The notes under the pieces are model-generated. The model was not told the DNA's origin and did no database searches. It saw only the letters and a program-made list of their open reading frames with translations. The translations under genes and the position numbers were made by a program. Positions 56,901 to 64,000 of a DNA stretch of 64,000 bases are shown piece after piece (positions within the stretch are counted from its first letter, which is position 1; every line of letters begins with the position of its first letter). Source of the DNA: Balaenoptera acutorostrata (Eukaryota > Chordata > Mammalia > Artiodactyla > Balaenopteridae); NCBI RefSeq assembly GCF_949987535.1, contig NC_080082.1, positions 27,569,164 through 27,633,163 on the forward strand. The letters run 5' to 3'.

Positions 56901-59900
56901 GTTATGCCAGGGGAAGGCAGTTGGGTGAGGTGGGACACGCACTGGACTAGGAGTCCAAGCTCTGTCACAAACATGTTGCTTGAATCCAGCAATTACTCTG
57001 CCTCTTTCGGCCTCAGGTTTTTCATTTGTAAAAGGAAAACGCTGGACAAATATAAACCTAGTCTAAACACATTCCAATTCACATTTTTAAAAGACACTGT
57101 GTGGGCCAAATGAAGCTTACCTGTGAGCTACCTAAGCCCGTGGCCGCTCTTGCCACCTAGACACTAGGCCAGGGGTCAGCAACCTTGCTCTGTAAAAGGC
57201 CAGATAGTAAATACTTTAGGCTTTGCAGGCCAAGGGGCAAAATTGAGCATATTGTGTAATTACCTACACTAACAAGAGAAAAAACAAATCTCCACAAATT
57301 TTTTATTGATAAAATTCAAAATAAAATAAGTATAATATTTTGGAATGCAGGTCTACTATTGAGAAGACTGAAATTTCTCGGGGAGAAATCACTTTTGCTT
57401 AATTGGGTTTCAAAGGGAGTGTTCTCTATCAAATCAGTTGCAAATGTTCTTCTGTAAAAACCATCCTTAGCTCCCAGACCAGTGGGCAGGATACACGGGC
57501 CCACAGTTAGCTGACTATTGCATCAGACAGTTGCCAGCAGGATGACCAGGCAACCTGGTCTGCCGAGGACAGGCCATGTTCATGCCCACAGTTTCTGCTT
57601 AATTATCAATAGTGCCTCTTTCTCTACAAAAAGGGTTCTGTGTGGATGAGGAATTATTTCGTAGTTTTCTGATTTATAGCTAAGATGATTTCCTTTGCAG
57701 GGTTTTAAGCAAGGAAGTGCTTATTACACACTAAATTAAACAGGGCCCTAAATGTGGCTGGTTACCAAAACTCACTGTGCATAAAAATCATCTGGGAGTT
57801 AAGGAAAAAAAAAAAAAAAAAAGATGCACGGCCCTCACCCCCTAATTCAATTGGTCAGGGTTGGACTAGAGTGTCTGTCTAATCTTTAAAAAAACAAAAG
57901 GCTCCTTGGATGATTCTAATGCGCAGCCAGGATTGTGGGGACATGTGGAGTATTTTAGGAGACATGGCTTCGTCGGGAGAAATCAGAGAGCAACAGGGGA
58001 GTGAAGGACGCCTAGGCTCTCAGTGAAACCACAGTGGTGCCCTAGTACCTCTCTGTGGCCGGAATGGTAGGCACAGGAAGCCCCGGGGACCGGCGCGGAC
58101 CTTACTTTGTATGCGTTAAGGATCTGCAGGGTGTTTCCGGATACCAGCTTCAGCTGGATCAGTTCTTGATTCCTTGCTTCAACTGTCTCTAAAAACTGAG
58201 CATTCTCGATCTTCAGCTGCTGAAAGTCAACGTCGTGGAGGGCCTCTCCCACCTCTTCCTTCTACAGCTCAGAGAGAAGAAACGATGTGAGGTTGTGACT
58301 TCTGAATGTATGGCTTGCACCTTGCAATTCCTAGCGAGCTTTTGGAAGTCAGTCATCATTCAGTCATTCAACAAACTTGGACTGGGGATCTGCTTGGTGC
58401 CAGGCATGGTGTTAGGCACCAGGGATAGAGATCTGAGTAAATATGATACTCCCATACTCAGTGACAGTTCACAGACAGGTCATAGCATGGTGTAGTGGGA
58501 CACACAGGGGCAGAGGGCAAACAGAAGCCCCTCAGCCAGGCCAGAAGAGAATGGAAGGCTGGGTCAGGGGAGGCTTTCCCCAGGAAGTGGTGCCTAAACA
58601 GGCCTGTGTAGGAAGAAAGACCATTTAAAAGTTGTTTTTAACCTGGAAAACCCAGGACAAGCAGCCCATAAACACCCTTCCTTTGAACCCATGACATTTC
58701 TGCATGGGGGGGGTGTCTCAGTGTACTGGGTTCGCTCTCCAGCCCTGGTCCCACCTTACCTGCCCCACCAGGTCTGTGCCATCTTACATTTGTGGTACAC
58801 AAGAGCCAAACTCAGGACTGTTCCCCATCCCCACGTGCTACTCACGCTGTACTACCTCTTAGAAGGCATCTCCTTCCCTTTCCCCCAAAACAACAGAACA
58901 ATTTCCTTAAGCCCCAACTGACCCACCCTCTAGCTCAAATGTTCCCAACCCACCTTCCACACCAGAGGGTAATCCCTCCCTCCACGCAGCCTCCTGAGGC
59001 TGTGGATCCTGGTCCCGGTCGCTGTTTCCTCTGTATGGCAGTTATGCGTCCATGCCTTTTCTCACCATCACCACTCCCTGCTAGCCTGTGAGCCTGCGAG
59101 GGCAGGACCACATCAGTGTCATCTCTGTGTAGCAATGGCTTTTAGGTTAAAGGTCATCCATCTGCTTCCCCTCTCACGCTTCGGGATGCCTGAGCTTGCA
59201 TGAAGCCCAGAGAACTAGGAACTCAGTATCAGGAGGCAGCTCAGCTGGGGCCACGTTCTTTCTTACGCTGAACTCAACTCTCCTCGGCTGACACTTTCAC
59301 CCCAACCCAGCTCCACCCTGGGGGCCCTCCCAAGCAGTATGTTCTCTTCCCCGCAGCGGCCAGAGCACTTGGAGACAGCAGCCATGGCTCTTGTGGGCTC
59401 CTCCTCCTTGGCCCCGTCAGTTGCAGGTCCTCTGACATGCTTTCTCTCCCCTTGCTCTCCATTCCCTCTCCTACGTGGACTCTAGTTTACAGATTCTTTC
59501 AAGTGTGGCACTCTCCCTGAGACACAGTGCTCCAGGTGGGCTACTCAGAACAGAGTGCAGTGAGACCACCCTTTTTTGGAGGGCACTGTGGAGTGCAGCC
59601 TAGGCTGCAGCACCGCCCCCAGCTGAGCGGACTTTATCAGCTTCTCCATGACTAAGCCACCCAGCACCTGTGCAGATATTTGGGGGGATCAAAGTGGAGG
59701 ACCTTACGTTTGTCCTTAGTCACTTCGTGTGTTAAAGTTGTCCCAGCCTGTTGAGCCTTTGGGATCCCAAGTCAATCAAGCAATAATTCCCAGACATCTT
59801 AATTCTCCTGCCCAAGTCTGTGTCACTGTCAGTGGCCACCTCTGATGCACATGCCATCAGCACCCATATAATGAGTCAATAACAAAAATATTGAGCTAAG

Positions 59901-61848
59901 AGGATGGAGCTATGTAACCACATTCTAGAGGCCCTGCGCCATGTCTGCCTCACCGCCTTTCATCAGGAGCCTTTAAGGTCAGCTTGTTCAAAGACTTACC
60001 AAGGCATACTACTAACTGTGCCACCCAGGCCACATTCCCCAAAAGGGTCAATAAGTATGTCATGAGGGGTCTTTTAAATTCAAGCCAACTCCATCTACAG
60101 ATTTGCCAGCACAGAAACTGTATTAGCTTCCTGTTGCTGCTGTAACAAATGACCACAAATTCAAGGGTTTAAAACAACATAAATGTATTATCTTATAGCT
60201 CATGAGGTCAGAAGTCCGAAATGGTTCTTTGGACTAAGATCAAGGTGTTGGCAGGGCTGCATTCCTTCTGGAGGCTCAAGAGGAGAATCTGTTTCCTTGC
60301 CCTTTCCAGCTTCTGCAGGTAGCCTGCATCCTTTGTTCATAATCCCTTCCTCTACCTTAAAAGTGCATCACTCTGATCTCTGCTTCCATTACCACATCTT
60401 CTCTGACTCTCATTCTCCTGCCTCCCTCTCATCAGGACCCTTGTGATTGATTACATTGGACCCACTCAGATAATGTATGATAATCTCCCCATCTCAAGAT
60501 CCTTGACTTAATCACACCTGCACGATCTTTATGCCACATAAGGTAACAGACTCCAGGAATTAGGACGTGGACATCTTTGGGAAGACGTTGTTCTACCCAC
60601 CACAGTAACCTTAAAAAAAAGAAAGACAAAGCCACATACCTGCCTCAATTGTAAAAGCATTTTTTTCCTCTGGACTTTGAGAAAGACATTTTTCAAACAT
60701 AATTTATCCTTCATATTATCCTAAAAAACAAAAGCAAATTTTAATCCATTGCTCGTCTCCTTCCCTGTTGGTTTGAAAAGTTGGCAGGTCTGGGGCTGCA
60801 AAACTAAACCTTGAGCCCTAACATTCAGTCACCTATTTTTAAGTCTTTTATGGCTACTCAAGCTGGTGTTGCTATGGTATTTTACTCATGACCAAGAAGC
60901 AGAGGAAACTGGGTCTGCTCCATACAAATTTTCTATTGATTTTAAATTCAAGATAACTTGGGTATATCTTTAGGTATAGGGGCCTTTACTGACAAAATGA
61001 TTTATGATTTTTTGGTCTATTATTCTCTTGGTAATTTACATAATTTTTATTATATATAACATGTTACAGTTAGTGACTCTACCTATCTCCAGGATCCAAA
61101 GTTTGATATGCTACAAAACCTTTGGAAGAGAAGGAGCATTTTATGTCACATTCTTACAATAATGGAACTCAAAGAAATTAAGATTTACTTGTCGCATGCC
61201 ATGTAGTCACCTGACTAGATAGACTCACACCTTTCTCAAGATAACATCAGATCTTGAAACAAACAGCAAAATACAGTAAGTCCCCTACATACAAACGAGT
61301 TCCATTCCGAGAGCGTGGTCATAAGTCCAATCTGTTTGTAAGTCCAACAAAGTTAGCCTAGGTACCCAACCAACACAATCAGCTGTATAGTACTGTACTG
61401 TAGGTTTATAACGCATGTTCACATCTTTGAAAGTTCGCAACTTGAAGGTTCGTATGTAGGGGACTTACATACGGTCTGAGATACTATGAATATTCATCCT
61501 GCCTGATTGATTTTAGACTTGATAAACTTGCATTTTAAGACACACATGCTGTGAGGGACACAAAAAATCTGCATATGTGGGCAGCATTTACGGTGGACCA
61601 AATGGAGTGGGGCTGCCTCACGTGGGCCACATCTGTGTCATCGTTCTACGAATCTATTTCCCCTTCTAAGCTCTAACCTCCTGCCCACTCACCCTCCGGC
61701 GGTTCATGTCCTCAATGTACTTCATCACTTTCTGAGTGGCCAAAATACTCCCTTTCTTCTTGGATATGGTCTTTAGAATATTTTTTTCAAACTCATGCAC
61801 TTCTCTCTGAACTTCGGTCCACCGAATTTCAGCTTCCTCAACGATAGC
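38817..61848 (-). CDS. CCDC113: CCDC113 (CFAP263), C-terminal six exons; gene continues right of the window
   Basis: Six minus-strand exons join without any frame break to 247 residues. This equals human CCDC113 residues of about 131-377, so the N-terminal third lies beyond 64000. Nearly all of it is charged coiled coil ([46 protein letters not shown]-type heptads). CCDC113 works in motile cilia and sperm flagella, where with CCDC96 it bridges axonemal structures near the nexin-dynein regulatory complex. It is also found at centriolar satellites. Every internal exon is a multiple of three (156, 81, 156, 108, 156 bp) and every junction is phase 0, so exon skipping would keep frame. Introns are GT-AG. 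The intron 40087-53565 is swollen by L1 and SINE insertions. It converges on PRSS54. Confidence 0.97.
39367..39390. repeat. Poly-T run
   Basis: A near-pure T run of about 22-24 in a CCDC113 intron with no recognisable element body attached. Confidence 0.7.
39931..40086 (-). CDS. CCDC113: CCDC113 penultimate exon
   Basis: 52 codons, [20 protein letters not shown] through [20 protein letters not shown] to KVEIAE. Acceptor CCAACCCAG, donor GAG|GTGAGT. Confidence 0.97.
40306..40347. repeat. (TTCC)n microsatellite
   Basis: CTTCCTTTCTTCCTTCCTCCCTTCCTTCC-type pyrimidine repeat in a CCDC113 intron. Confidence 0.85.
40440..41170 (-). mobile_element. Old L1 3' region, antisense
   Basis: AGAATACACATAACATAAATTTTCCC, CCATTTTTAAGTGTACAG, CATCTGTCGATGGACACTTGAG and GGCTATTGTAAATAATGCTGC read as the reverse complement of L1M ORF2/3' sequence. 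A small inverted repeat (AAGGATGAATAATATTCATCCTT, 40828-40850) lies within it. Confidence 0.75.
41175..41680 (-). mobile_element. Old L1 fragment, antisense
   Basis: GAAAAGGCAATACATTCAATTC, GGTATAAAAGTACACAGTGAC and CCATTGTATGGATGTACCATAC belong to antisense L1M/L1ME. Confidence 0.6.
41684..41893 (+). mobile_element. MER5A-like hAT-Charlie element
   Basis: CAGTGGTTCTCAACCAGAAGCTATTTTGCCCCCAGGAGACATTTGGCAATGTC...GAGTGCTACTGGCATAGG...CAGGACGGCTCCCACAACG...TAGGTTGAGAAACCCTG is nearly full length, with inverted ends at both sides. Confidence 0.85.
41895..43230 (-). mobile_element. Old L1 relic, antisense, split by a SINE
   Basis: TTGCTAACTTGCC..., TGGCTACCCAGTCATTGCAAATC, TCATGGACTTGTTTTAAATAC and AGTAAGGCTAGTCTCC look like antisense L1M interior or 3' text. 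A CHR SINE at 42858-43145 interrupts it. Confidence 0.55.
42858..43145 (+). mobile_element. CHR-type SINE, diverged long form
   Basis: GGGACTTCCCTGTTGGTCCAGTGGGTAGGACTCC...GGGTTCGATCCCTGGTC...GACCCGGTGCAGCCAAAATAAG. The perfect 14-bp duplication AAAAATCTCCTTGT flanks it at 42844-42857 and 43146-43159. The body shows CAACTAAG/CATGCCGCA variants unlike the other long copies, so it belongs to a different subfamily. Confidence 0.95.
43262..43400. mobile_element. hAT (MER20-like) element
   Basis: TGGCATCACCTGGGAATTGGG...ATGCAAAGCCTCAGGCC...ATCAGAATCTGC...CCCCAGGTGACTGG...GGTTTGAGAAATGCTG is typical of MER20-type elements. Confidence 0.65.
43600..46283 (+). mobile_element. HAL1-like / old L1 relic, sense
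   Basis: Sequences such as AGTAGCAAGAATTAAAGC, GGAGTTCATGCTAAGGAC, ACTTAGCGAAGTCTTCAAAGCAAC and GCAGCAAGAGAAAACAATTCATC are HAL1/L1M ORF1-region text in sense. A short (CA)n/(CAA)n patch is at 45386-45416. Open frames are at most about 90 codons. Confidence 0.6.
46284..46680 (+). mobile_element. CHR-type SINE, long form with internal duplication
   Basis: GGGACTTCCCTGGTGGCACAGTGGTTAAGAATCC to CAACTCAGCCAAAAATAAATAAATAAAATAAAT. It is longer than the other long copies here because a 36-bp unit is tandemly duplicated at 46404-46475. Confidence 0.92.
46404..46475 (+). repeat. Perfect 36-bp tandem duplication inside a SINE
   Basis: The units 46404-46439 and 46440-46475 are identical, each beginning TACTGAGCCTGTGCTCTAGA. 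The duplication is specific to this copy among the CHR SINEs in the window. Confidence 0.95.
46681..46904 (+). mobile_element. Older L1 3' region, left part
   Basis: AACTGGGCAAAGGCCTTGAATAGACATTTCC, AAATCGAAACCACAGTGAAATACCAC and TGTACAGAAATTGAAACCC are L1 ORF2 3' text in sense. It breaks at the 15-bp duplication CACACGTACATTTTT (46890-46904) and resumes at 51751. Confidence 0.8.
46890..46904 (+). repeat. Target-site duplication of the younger L1, left copy
   Basis: CACACGTACATTTTT is repeated exactly at 51736-51750. Confidence 0.9.
47136..50746 (-). pseudogene. L1 ORF2 (endonuclease and reverse transcriptase), disrupted
   Basis: Begins [20 protein letters not shown] at 50746, the endonuclease N-terminus. 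[10 protein letters not shown] runs directly into [14 protein letters not shown], so the middle of the endonuclease, including its later catalytic residues, is deleted. The reverse transcriptase survives in pieces: [20 protein letters not shown] at about 49830, [20 protein letters not shown], and the [12 protein letters not shown] active-site box at about 49100. A SINE at 48383-48694 splits it before the C-terminal piece at 47418-48284. Stops separate most blocks. It is non-functional. Confidence 0.9.
48383..48694 (+). mobile_element. CHR-type SINE inserted in the younger L1
   Basis: GGGGCTTCCCTGGTGGTGCAGTGGTTGAGAGTCTGCC to CCATAAATAAATAAATAAATAAA...TTTAAAAAAAAAAAA. The 13-bp duplication AAGACTGCTTTGG flanks it at 48370-48382 and 48695-48707. 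It is the youngest layer of the nest. Confidence 0.95.
50805..51710 (-). pseudogene. L1 ORF1 (one in-frame stop)
   Basis: The frame from ATG at 51710 ([20 protein letters not shown]) to the stop at 50805 is 302 codons including the stop. The coiled coil ([33 protein letters not shown]) is followed by the RNA-recognition part ([15 protein letters not shown]) and the C-terminal domain ([16 protein letters not shown]). A single TAA at 51054-51056 (codon 219) interrupts it. The rest stays in frame. Confidence 0.9.
51736..51750 (+). repeat. Target-site duplication of the younger L1, right copy
   Basis: CACACGTACATTTTT is identical to 46890-46904. Confidence 0.9.
51751..52375 (+). mobile_element. 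Older L1 3' end, right part
   Basis: GATGGGAATGTAAAATGGTGCAGCC resumes the L1 text interrupted at 46904. It continues through TATATGTCCAAGAGAAAAGAAAAC and GTGGTACATGCAAGGAAACATTATTCAGCC to ATTATATCCCAATAAAGCTG, the L1 3' terminus. Confidence 0.85.
52376..53565. other. CCDC113 intron, mostly unique
   Basis: A reverse MIR-like fragment lies at about 52760-52915 (CACAGACGTGGAAACAGTTC...GGCTTGCTCAAGGCTAGAGACTGGC). The rest matches nothing recognised. Confidence 0.5.
53566..53673 (-). CDS. CCDC113: CCDC113 exon
   Basis: 36 codons, [20 protein letters not shown] followed by [16 protein letters not shown]. Acceptor ATTTCAG, donor GAG|GTAGGA. Confidence 0.97.
53910..54040 (+). mobile_element. MIR fragment
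   Basis: ACCTGGACCCAAATCCCACCCCACCACTTATTAAG...TGTAGTGTTGTAGAAAGGC...TGGTAAAGTGTTGAGCACAGTGCCTGACACATGG is MIR in sense. Confidence 0.7.
54100..54240 (-). mobile_element. MIR fragment, antisense
   Basis: GGTGAGGGAGCTGACTTTCAGGGAGGTGAAACAACTTCCCCAGGGTCACAGAGGC...TTTGATCCCAGGCAGCGTGATTTC is the reverse of MIR. Two opposite MIRs sit back to back here. Confidence 0.7.
54241..55220. other. CCDC113 intron, unique GC-richer sequence
   Basis: Open frames exist on both strands (for example 54112-54669 plus and 54128-54607 minus), but they carry no recognisable domain and reflect the higher GC content. No exon is supported. Confidence 0.45.
55221..55840 (-). mobile_element. LTR-type retroelement remnant, antisense (family uncertain)
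   Basis: TGTTAGCTTTCTGTTGCTGTGTAACAAATTATCACAAATTTTGTGGCTTAAAGTAACACAC...TCTCACAGTTTC... and a closing TGGAATTCTATCTACCACAA match the antisense pattern of old MaLR/ERVL-type LTRs. A second, better-preserved copy of similar type is at 60119-60604. Confidence 0.45.
55990..56105 (+). mobile_element. L2 LINE 3' end
   Basis: GAGACCATGTCTGTCTCC...ACCCTCAGCACTTAGCCCTGTGCCTGGCATGCCGTAGGTACTCAGTACATTTGG follows the L2 tail. Confidence 0.75.
56106..57165. other. CCDC113 intron, few repeats
   Basis: L2-like TGAGCACCTGCTTTGGCCAGGCACTGTCC at 56238-56270 and a MIR-like stretch at 56935-57045 (GGACTAGGAGTCCAAGCTCTGTCAC...CCTCTTTCGGCCTCAGGTTTTTC). No exon or RNA gene is seen. Confidence 0.5.
57170..57300. 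mobile_element. hAT/MER-type fragment
   Basis: AGGGGTCAGCAACCTTGCTCTGTAAAAGGCCAGATAGTAAATACTTTAGGCTTTGCAGGCC is a familiar ancient MER DNA-transposon terminus. Only one end is present. Confidence 0.6.
57301..57754. other. CCDC113 intron, nothing recognised
   Basis: Unique sequence without exon, RNA gene or repeat signature. Confidence 0.45.
57755..57965. mobile_element. hAT (MER-type) element with A-run
   Basis: AAAACTCACTGTGCATAAAAATCATCTGGGAG..., an internal 18-A run near 57806, CCCCTAATTCAATTGGTCAGGG and CTTGGATGATTCTAATGCGCAGCC match MER3/MER20-like architecture. Confidence 0.55.
58106..58261 (-). CDS. CCDC113: CCDC113 exon
   Basis: 52 codons, [20 protein letters not shown] then [20 protein letters not shown] and [12 protein letters not shown]. 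Acceptor AGCTGTAG, donor AAA|GTAAGG. Confidence 0.97.
58335..58480 (+). mobile_element. L2 fragment
   Basis: CATTCAGTCATTCAACAAACTTGGACTGGGGATCTGCTTGGTGCCAGGCATGGTGTTAGGCACCAGGGATAGAG is internal L2 text in sense. Confidence 0.75.
58481..60118. other. CCDC113 intron, mostly unique
   Basis: Weak L2-like strings at about 58720-58870 and 59080-59130 (AGCCTGTGAGCCTGCGAGGGCAGGACCAC). No exon or RNA gene was recognised. Confidence 0.45.
60119..60604 (-). mobile_element. LTR-type retroelement remnant, antisense (MaLR/ERVL-like)
   Basis: TGTATTAGCTTCCTGTTGCTGCTGTAACAAATGACCACAAATTC...CAAGGTGTTGGCAGGGCTGCATTCCTTCTGGAGG...GATAATCTCCCCATCTCAAGATCC...ACATCTTTGGGAAGACGTTGTTCTACCCACCACA. It begins TG and ends CA. 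It abuts a CCDC113 exon at a distance of 36 bp. Confidence 0.5.
60640..60720 (-). CDS. CCDC113: CCDC113 exon
   Basis: 27 codons, [20 protein letters not shown] then MLLQLRQ. Acceptor GTTTTTTAG, donor CAG|GTATGT. A retroelement LTR ends only 36 bp from its 3' side (60604). Confidence 0.97.
60721..61272. other. CCDC113 intron, nothing recognised
   Basis: AT-rich unique sequence between two exons. No repeat family was recognised. Confidence 0.45.
61273..61470. mobile_element. Tc1/mariner-type MITE with intact inverted repeats
   Basis: A compact 0.2-kb element. Its left end (AAGTCCCCTACATACAAACG at 61278-61297) is the inverted match of the right end (GTTCGTATGTAGGGGACTT at 61448-61466) with one mismatch. 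Inner sequences (GAGTTCC, GTTCGCAACTT) extend the imperfect inverted symmetry. TA dinucleotides lie at both borders. No coding capacity. Confidence 0.75.
61693..61848 (-). CDS. CCDC113: CCDC113 exon (first one inside the window)
   Basis: 52 codons, [20 protein letters not shown] then [20 protein letters not shown] and [12 protein letters not shown]. Acceptor GGCTCCCCCAG, donor AGG|GTGAGT. No further upstream exon was recognised between 61849 and 64000. Confidence 0.97.
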
Positions 61849-62076
61849 CTGGGGGAGCCAGCACAAAGAGAGAACAGTTTACAAAATTTCTCAAGGATAC
61901 AGCCGTCTAAGGACACCTAGACGTATTGGGTGACCTATTTGTGTCCCAATGCATAACGTTTCTTCTTAGTCTTCGAAAGATATCCTTAAGATACAAATTG
62001 GACAATACGAATATTATTATTTAAAAGCATGCCTCAAAAAAGTTATAGTCTCGATATAAAGGGGAAGAACAAACAA
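61849..62076. other. CCDC113 intron, nothing recognised
   Basis: Unique sequence between the CCDC113 exon and a SINE. No exon is visible on the minus strand. Confidence 0.45.
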
Positions 62077-62089
62077 AAACAGGGCCTTG

Positions 62090-62486
62090 GGACTTCCCTG
62101 CTGGTGCAGTGGTTAAGAATCCGCCTGCCAATGCAGGGGACACGGGTTCGAGCCTTGGCTCGGGAAGATCCCACATGCCACAGAGCAACTAAGCCCATGT
62201 GCCACAACTACTGAGCCTGCGCTCTAGAGCCCGCAAGTCACAACTACTGAGCCCTCGTGCCACAACTACTGAAGCCCGCACACCTAGAGCCCATGCTCCG
62301 CAACAGGAGAAGCCACCGCAATGAGAAGCCCGCGCACCGCAACGAAGAGTAGCCCCCGCTCGCCGCAACCAGAGAAAGCCCGCGAGCAGCAACGAAGACC
62401 CAACGCAGCCAAACATAAATAAATTAAGAAAAAAAAAAAAAAAAAAGAGGTCATGAGGGTGGATTTAAAAAACAAAAAACAAAAAG
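62090..62486 (+). mobile_element. CHR-type SINE, long form, with 3' extra tail
   Basis: GGGACTTCCCTGCTGGTGCAGTGGTTAAGAATCC to CAACGCAGCCAAACATAAATAAATT and an A18 run (62429-62446). After the A run come 20 unrelated bases (62447-62466) and a second A-rich run (62467-62486). Only then does the 13-bp duplication AAACAGGGCCTTG appear (62077-62089 and 62487-62499). The inserted unit therefore includes about 40 bp beyond the usual SINE end. Confidence 0.9.
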
Positions 62487-62499
62487 AAACAGGGCCTTG

Positions 62500-63084
62500 A
62501 GTATCTCCAGAAATATGTGTTTCCATATCTGAAGCATTATTTATTCATTAAAAATTATAACATTAATATCATATCATATATATAAAAAATATCTGGAAGG
62601 CTATAGGCCAAAACATTAACCACAGTCATATCTGGAAAGATGGATTAGTGGGGAGGCAAAGAAGCACTCTGTAATTTTAAAAATGATGCTATAAATGAAT
62701 CTATGTATTGATATGGAAAGACATTATTAAGTGAAAAGTATAGTTTACAAAATAATATACCTTTTTACAAAGAAATTCATACACACATAGAAAATAATAT
62801 AAATTCTAGGAGAAAAATACAAGAGCCAAATACAAGTCTTAGGTGGTAAGACTGTGGATGTTTTCAAATGTTCCCCTTTTAGCTTACCTGTATGTTTAAA
62901 TTTTGCTACAACAGAGATTGTCTTTAAATAAGAAAGCACAAACACACATAAGTTATTTTAAAGAACAAAATGAAGAGCTGCAGAGCAAATCATCCTTGTT
63001 CAGGCTTTTTCACTGGGCACCAAGGAGCAAAAGCAGCTTCCTTCTCCGGCCGGCGTGTGGCCCCAGCCTCCTCCCTCCCCATCA
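62500..63084. other. AT-rich intronic sequence, nothing recognised
   Basis: Short AT runs (ATATCATATCATATATATAA near 62570) and possible old L1-derived text (GAAAGTATAGTTTACAAAATAATATACC). No exon. Confidence 0.4.
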
Positions 63085-63485
63085 TCTTCACAGGCCAGAA
63101 CATGCATCCACCTTAAATGCCGCTTCCTATGCATCGCTCTTCTGCTCAGTTATCCTCACTGGGGTCCTGATCTCTAAGACATCAAAGAGAAGCCCCTCTG
63201 CTTGGTTTTCAAGGTCTCACAGCCCTACTCGACCTGATTTCCTACCATAGCCCCCAAAGCGCCATCTTCTCTACTCACACCAGCCTCCTCAAGGTCCTGA
63301 CTTGCCATGTTCATTCCTACCGCCACTTCCTTGTTCATGTCATTCACCTTACCTAGGGTGCCCTTGTCTTCCTATTCCTTAAACAAATGCCACCATTCTT
63401 CAAGGCCACGCCAAGTCCTATGTCCAGCCCCACCTCCTCAACACAGTCTTCTTTGACCACTCTAGCCCACACCGTGATGTTTAAT
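63085..63485 (+). mobile_element. L2 LINE fragment
   Basis: TCTTCTGCTCAGTTATCCTCACTGGGG, TTGGTTTTCAAGGTCTCACAGCCC..., CACTTCCTTGTTCATGTCATTCACC and TCAAGGCCACGCCAAGTCC...TCTTCTTTGACCACTC is the L2 region preceding its 3' tail. Confidence 0.7.
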
Positions 63486-63565
63486 CACACAGTCTAGCAT
63501 GTCAGGACAAAGCTACCACATCCTGACCTCCTTTAACATGTTAGAATTCAACGATGCATGTTTGG

Positions 63566-63633
63566 GAAGAGAAAGAAGGAGAGAGGGGAAAGGGAAGGAG
63601 GGAGGGAGAGAGGGAGAGAGGGAAAGAAGGATA
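63566..63633. repeat. (GGGA)n/(GAGA)n purine microsatellite
   Basis: GAAGAGAAAGAAGGAGAGAG and GGAGGGAGGGAGAGAGGGAG units run for nearly 70 bp with only purines on the plus strand. Confidence 0.9.
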
Positions 63634-64000
63634 GGTTTATGCAGTACAGATGATTCTATCAATGGAGACATGAGTCCACTGATCCACCTCTTTCAAGGAA
63701 ATGAGTGTGATTCTGTGTGTGCCTCCAATTAGAAATGGAAAAATTTAGAAACAGAACAGAAATATCTATTTTTCATACAACATGGCTATCAAATGCAAGC
63801 CAACAACTTCATCCCATGGGCAACCAAGTTAACAGCGATGTTTCTTCTCTGGAGGAAAACTGATTGCAGTGGTCTCCAAAAAGACATGAACCATGGTCAT
63901 GGACGCTGCATATGGAGGGTGACAAGGGATTTTTCACCCAACTCACTGACTTAAACCTCCAGCCCCTTGTATTAGTAAGGAATTATTATAAATTTTTAAG
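63634..64000. other. CCDC113 intron (presumed), nothing recognised
   Basis: No exon matching the upstream part of CCDC113 was found on the minus strand up to the window edge. Confidence 0.45.

Noticed and set aside
62105..62160. tRNA-like A and B boxes, possible tRNA genes
   Set aside because: The boxes belong to CHR SINE heads here and in the other copies. No cloverleaf with acceptor stem is formed.
1..64000. CRISPR arrays, bacterial operons, phage or novel defence systems
   Set aside because: Nothing of the kind is present. The tandem repeats are microsatellites or SINE-internal, and the whole window is ordinary mammalian chromosome.

Overview
This window is mammalian nuclear DNA, almost certainly from a cetacean or a very close relative. 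At least ten copies of the tRNA-headed CHR-type SINE are present (gggacttccctggtg head, long GAAGCCC-rich body, AAAATAAATAAA tail). This SINE is typical of whales and dolphins and shared more widely with hippos. Ruminant Bov-tA/BovB, pig PRE-1 and primate Alu are not seen. The rest of the filler is pan-mammalian: MIR, L2, HAL1/L1, hAT-Charlie, Tigger and MaLR.

Two protein genes are supported, and they converge tail to tail. PRSS54, a catalytically dead trypsin-fold protein of the sperm acrosome, runs on the plus strand in five coding-side exons from 26374 to 38373. CCDC113 (CFAP263), a coiled-coil protein of motile cilia, runs on the minus strand. Its last six exons lie between 61848 and 38817 and encode the C-terminal 247 residues; the earlier exons are beyond position 64000. 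The two stop codons are only 443 bp apart. The same order and orientation is known from human 16q21. Both genes act in sperm or cilia.

Region by region: 1-11.6 kb is intergenic and full of old repeats, with a small CpG-bearing unique stretch near the left edge. At 11610-13939 sits a processed pseudogene of BIN2 (an N-BAR protein), with a short poly-A and a 13-bp target-site duplication that cuts a MIR in two. 14-16.8 kb is mostly unrecognised. 16.8-22.6 kb is decayed HAL1/L1 with Tigger and SINE insertions. 22.9-23.9 kb has coding-like blocks I cannot name. 26.4-38.4 kb is PRSS54, whose second intron holds a 275-bp AT palindrome-rich tract. 38.8-61.9 kb is CCDC113, whose 13.5-kb intron holds most of the younger transposon activity: an L1 inserted in an older L1, with a SINE inserted in that younger L1.

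I found no evidence for a new defence, biosynthetic or signalling system. The most informative points are the full loss of the PRSS54 catalytic triad, its apparent GC splice donor and shifted start, the clean retrotransposition scars (BIN2, L1, SINEs), a SINE insertion that appears to carry a 3' transduced tail, and the unidentified coding-like segment near 23 kb. Family names for transposons come from recognition by eye, not from a repeat-library search, so their edges are approximate unless a target-site duplication is given.
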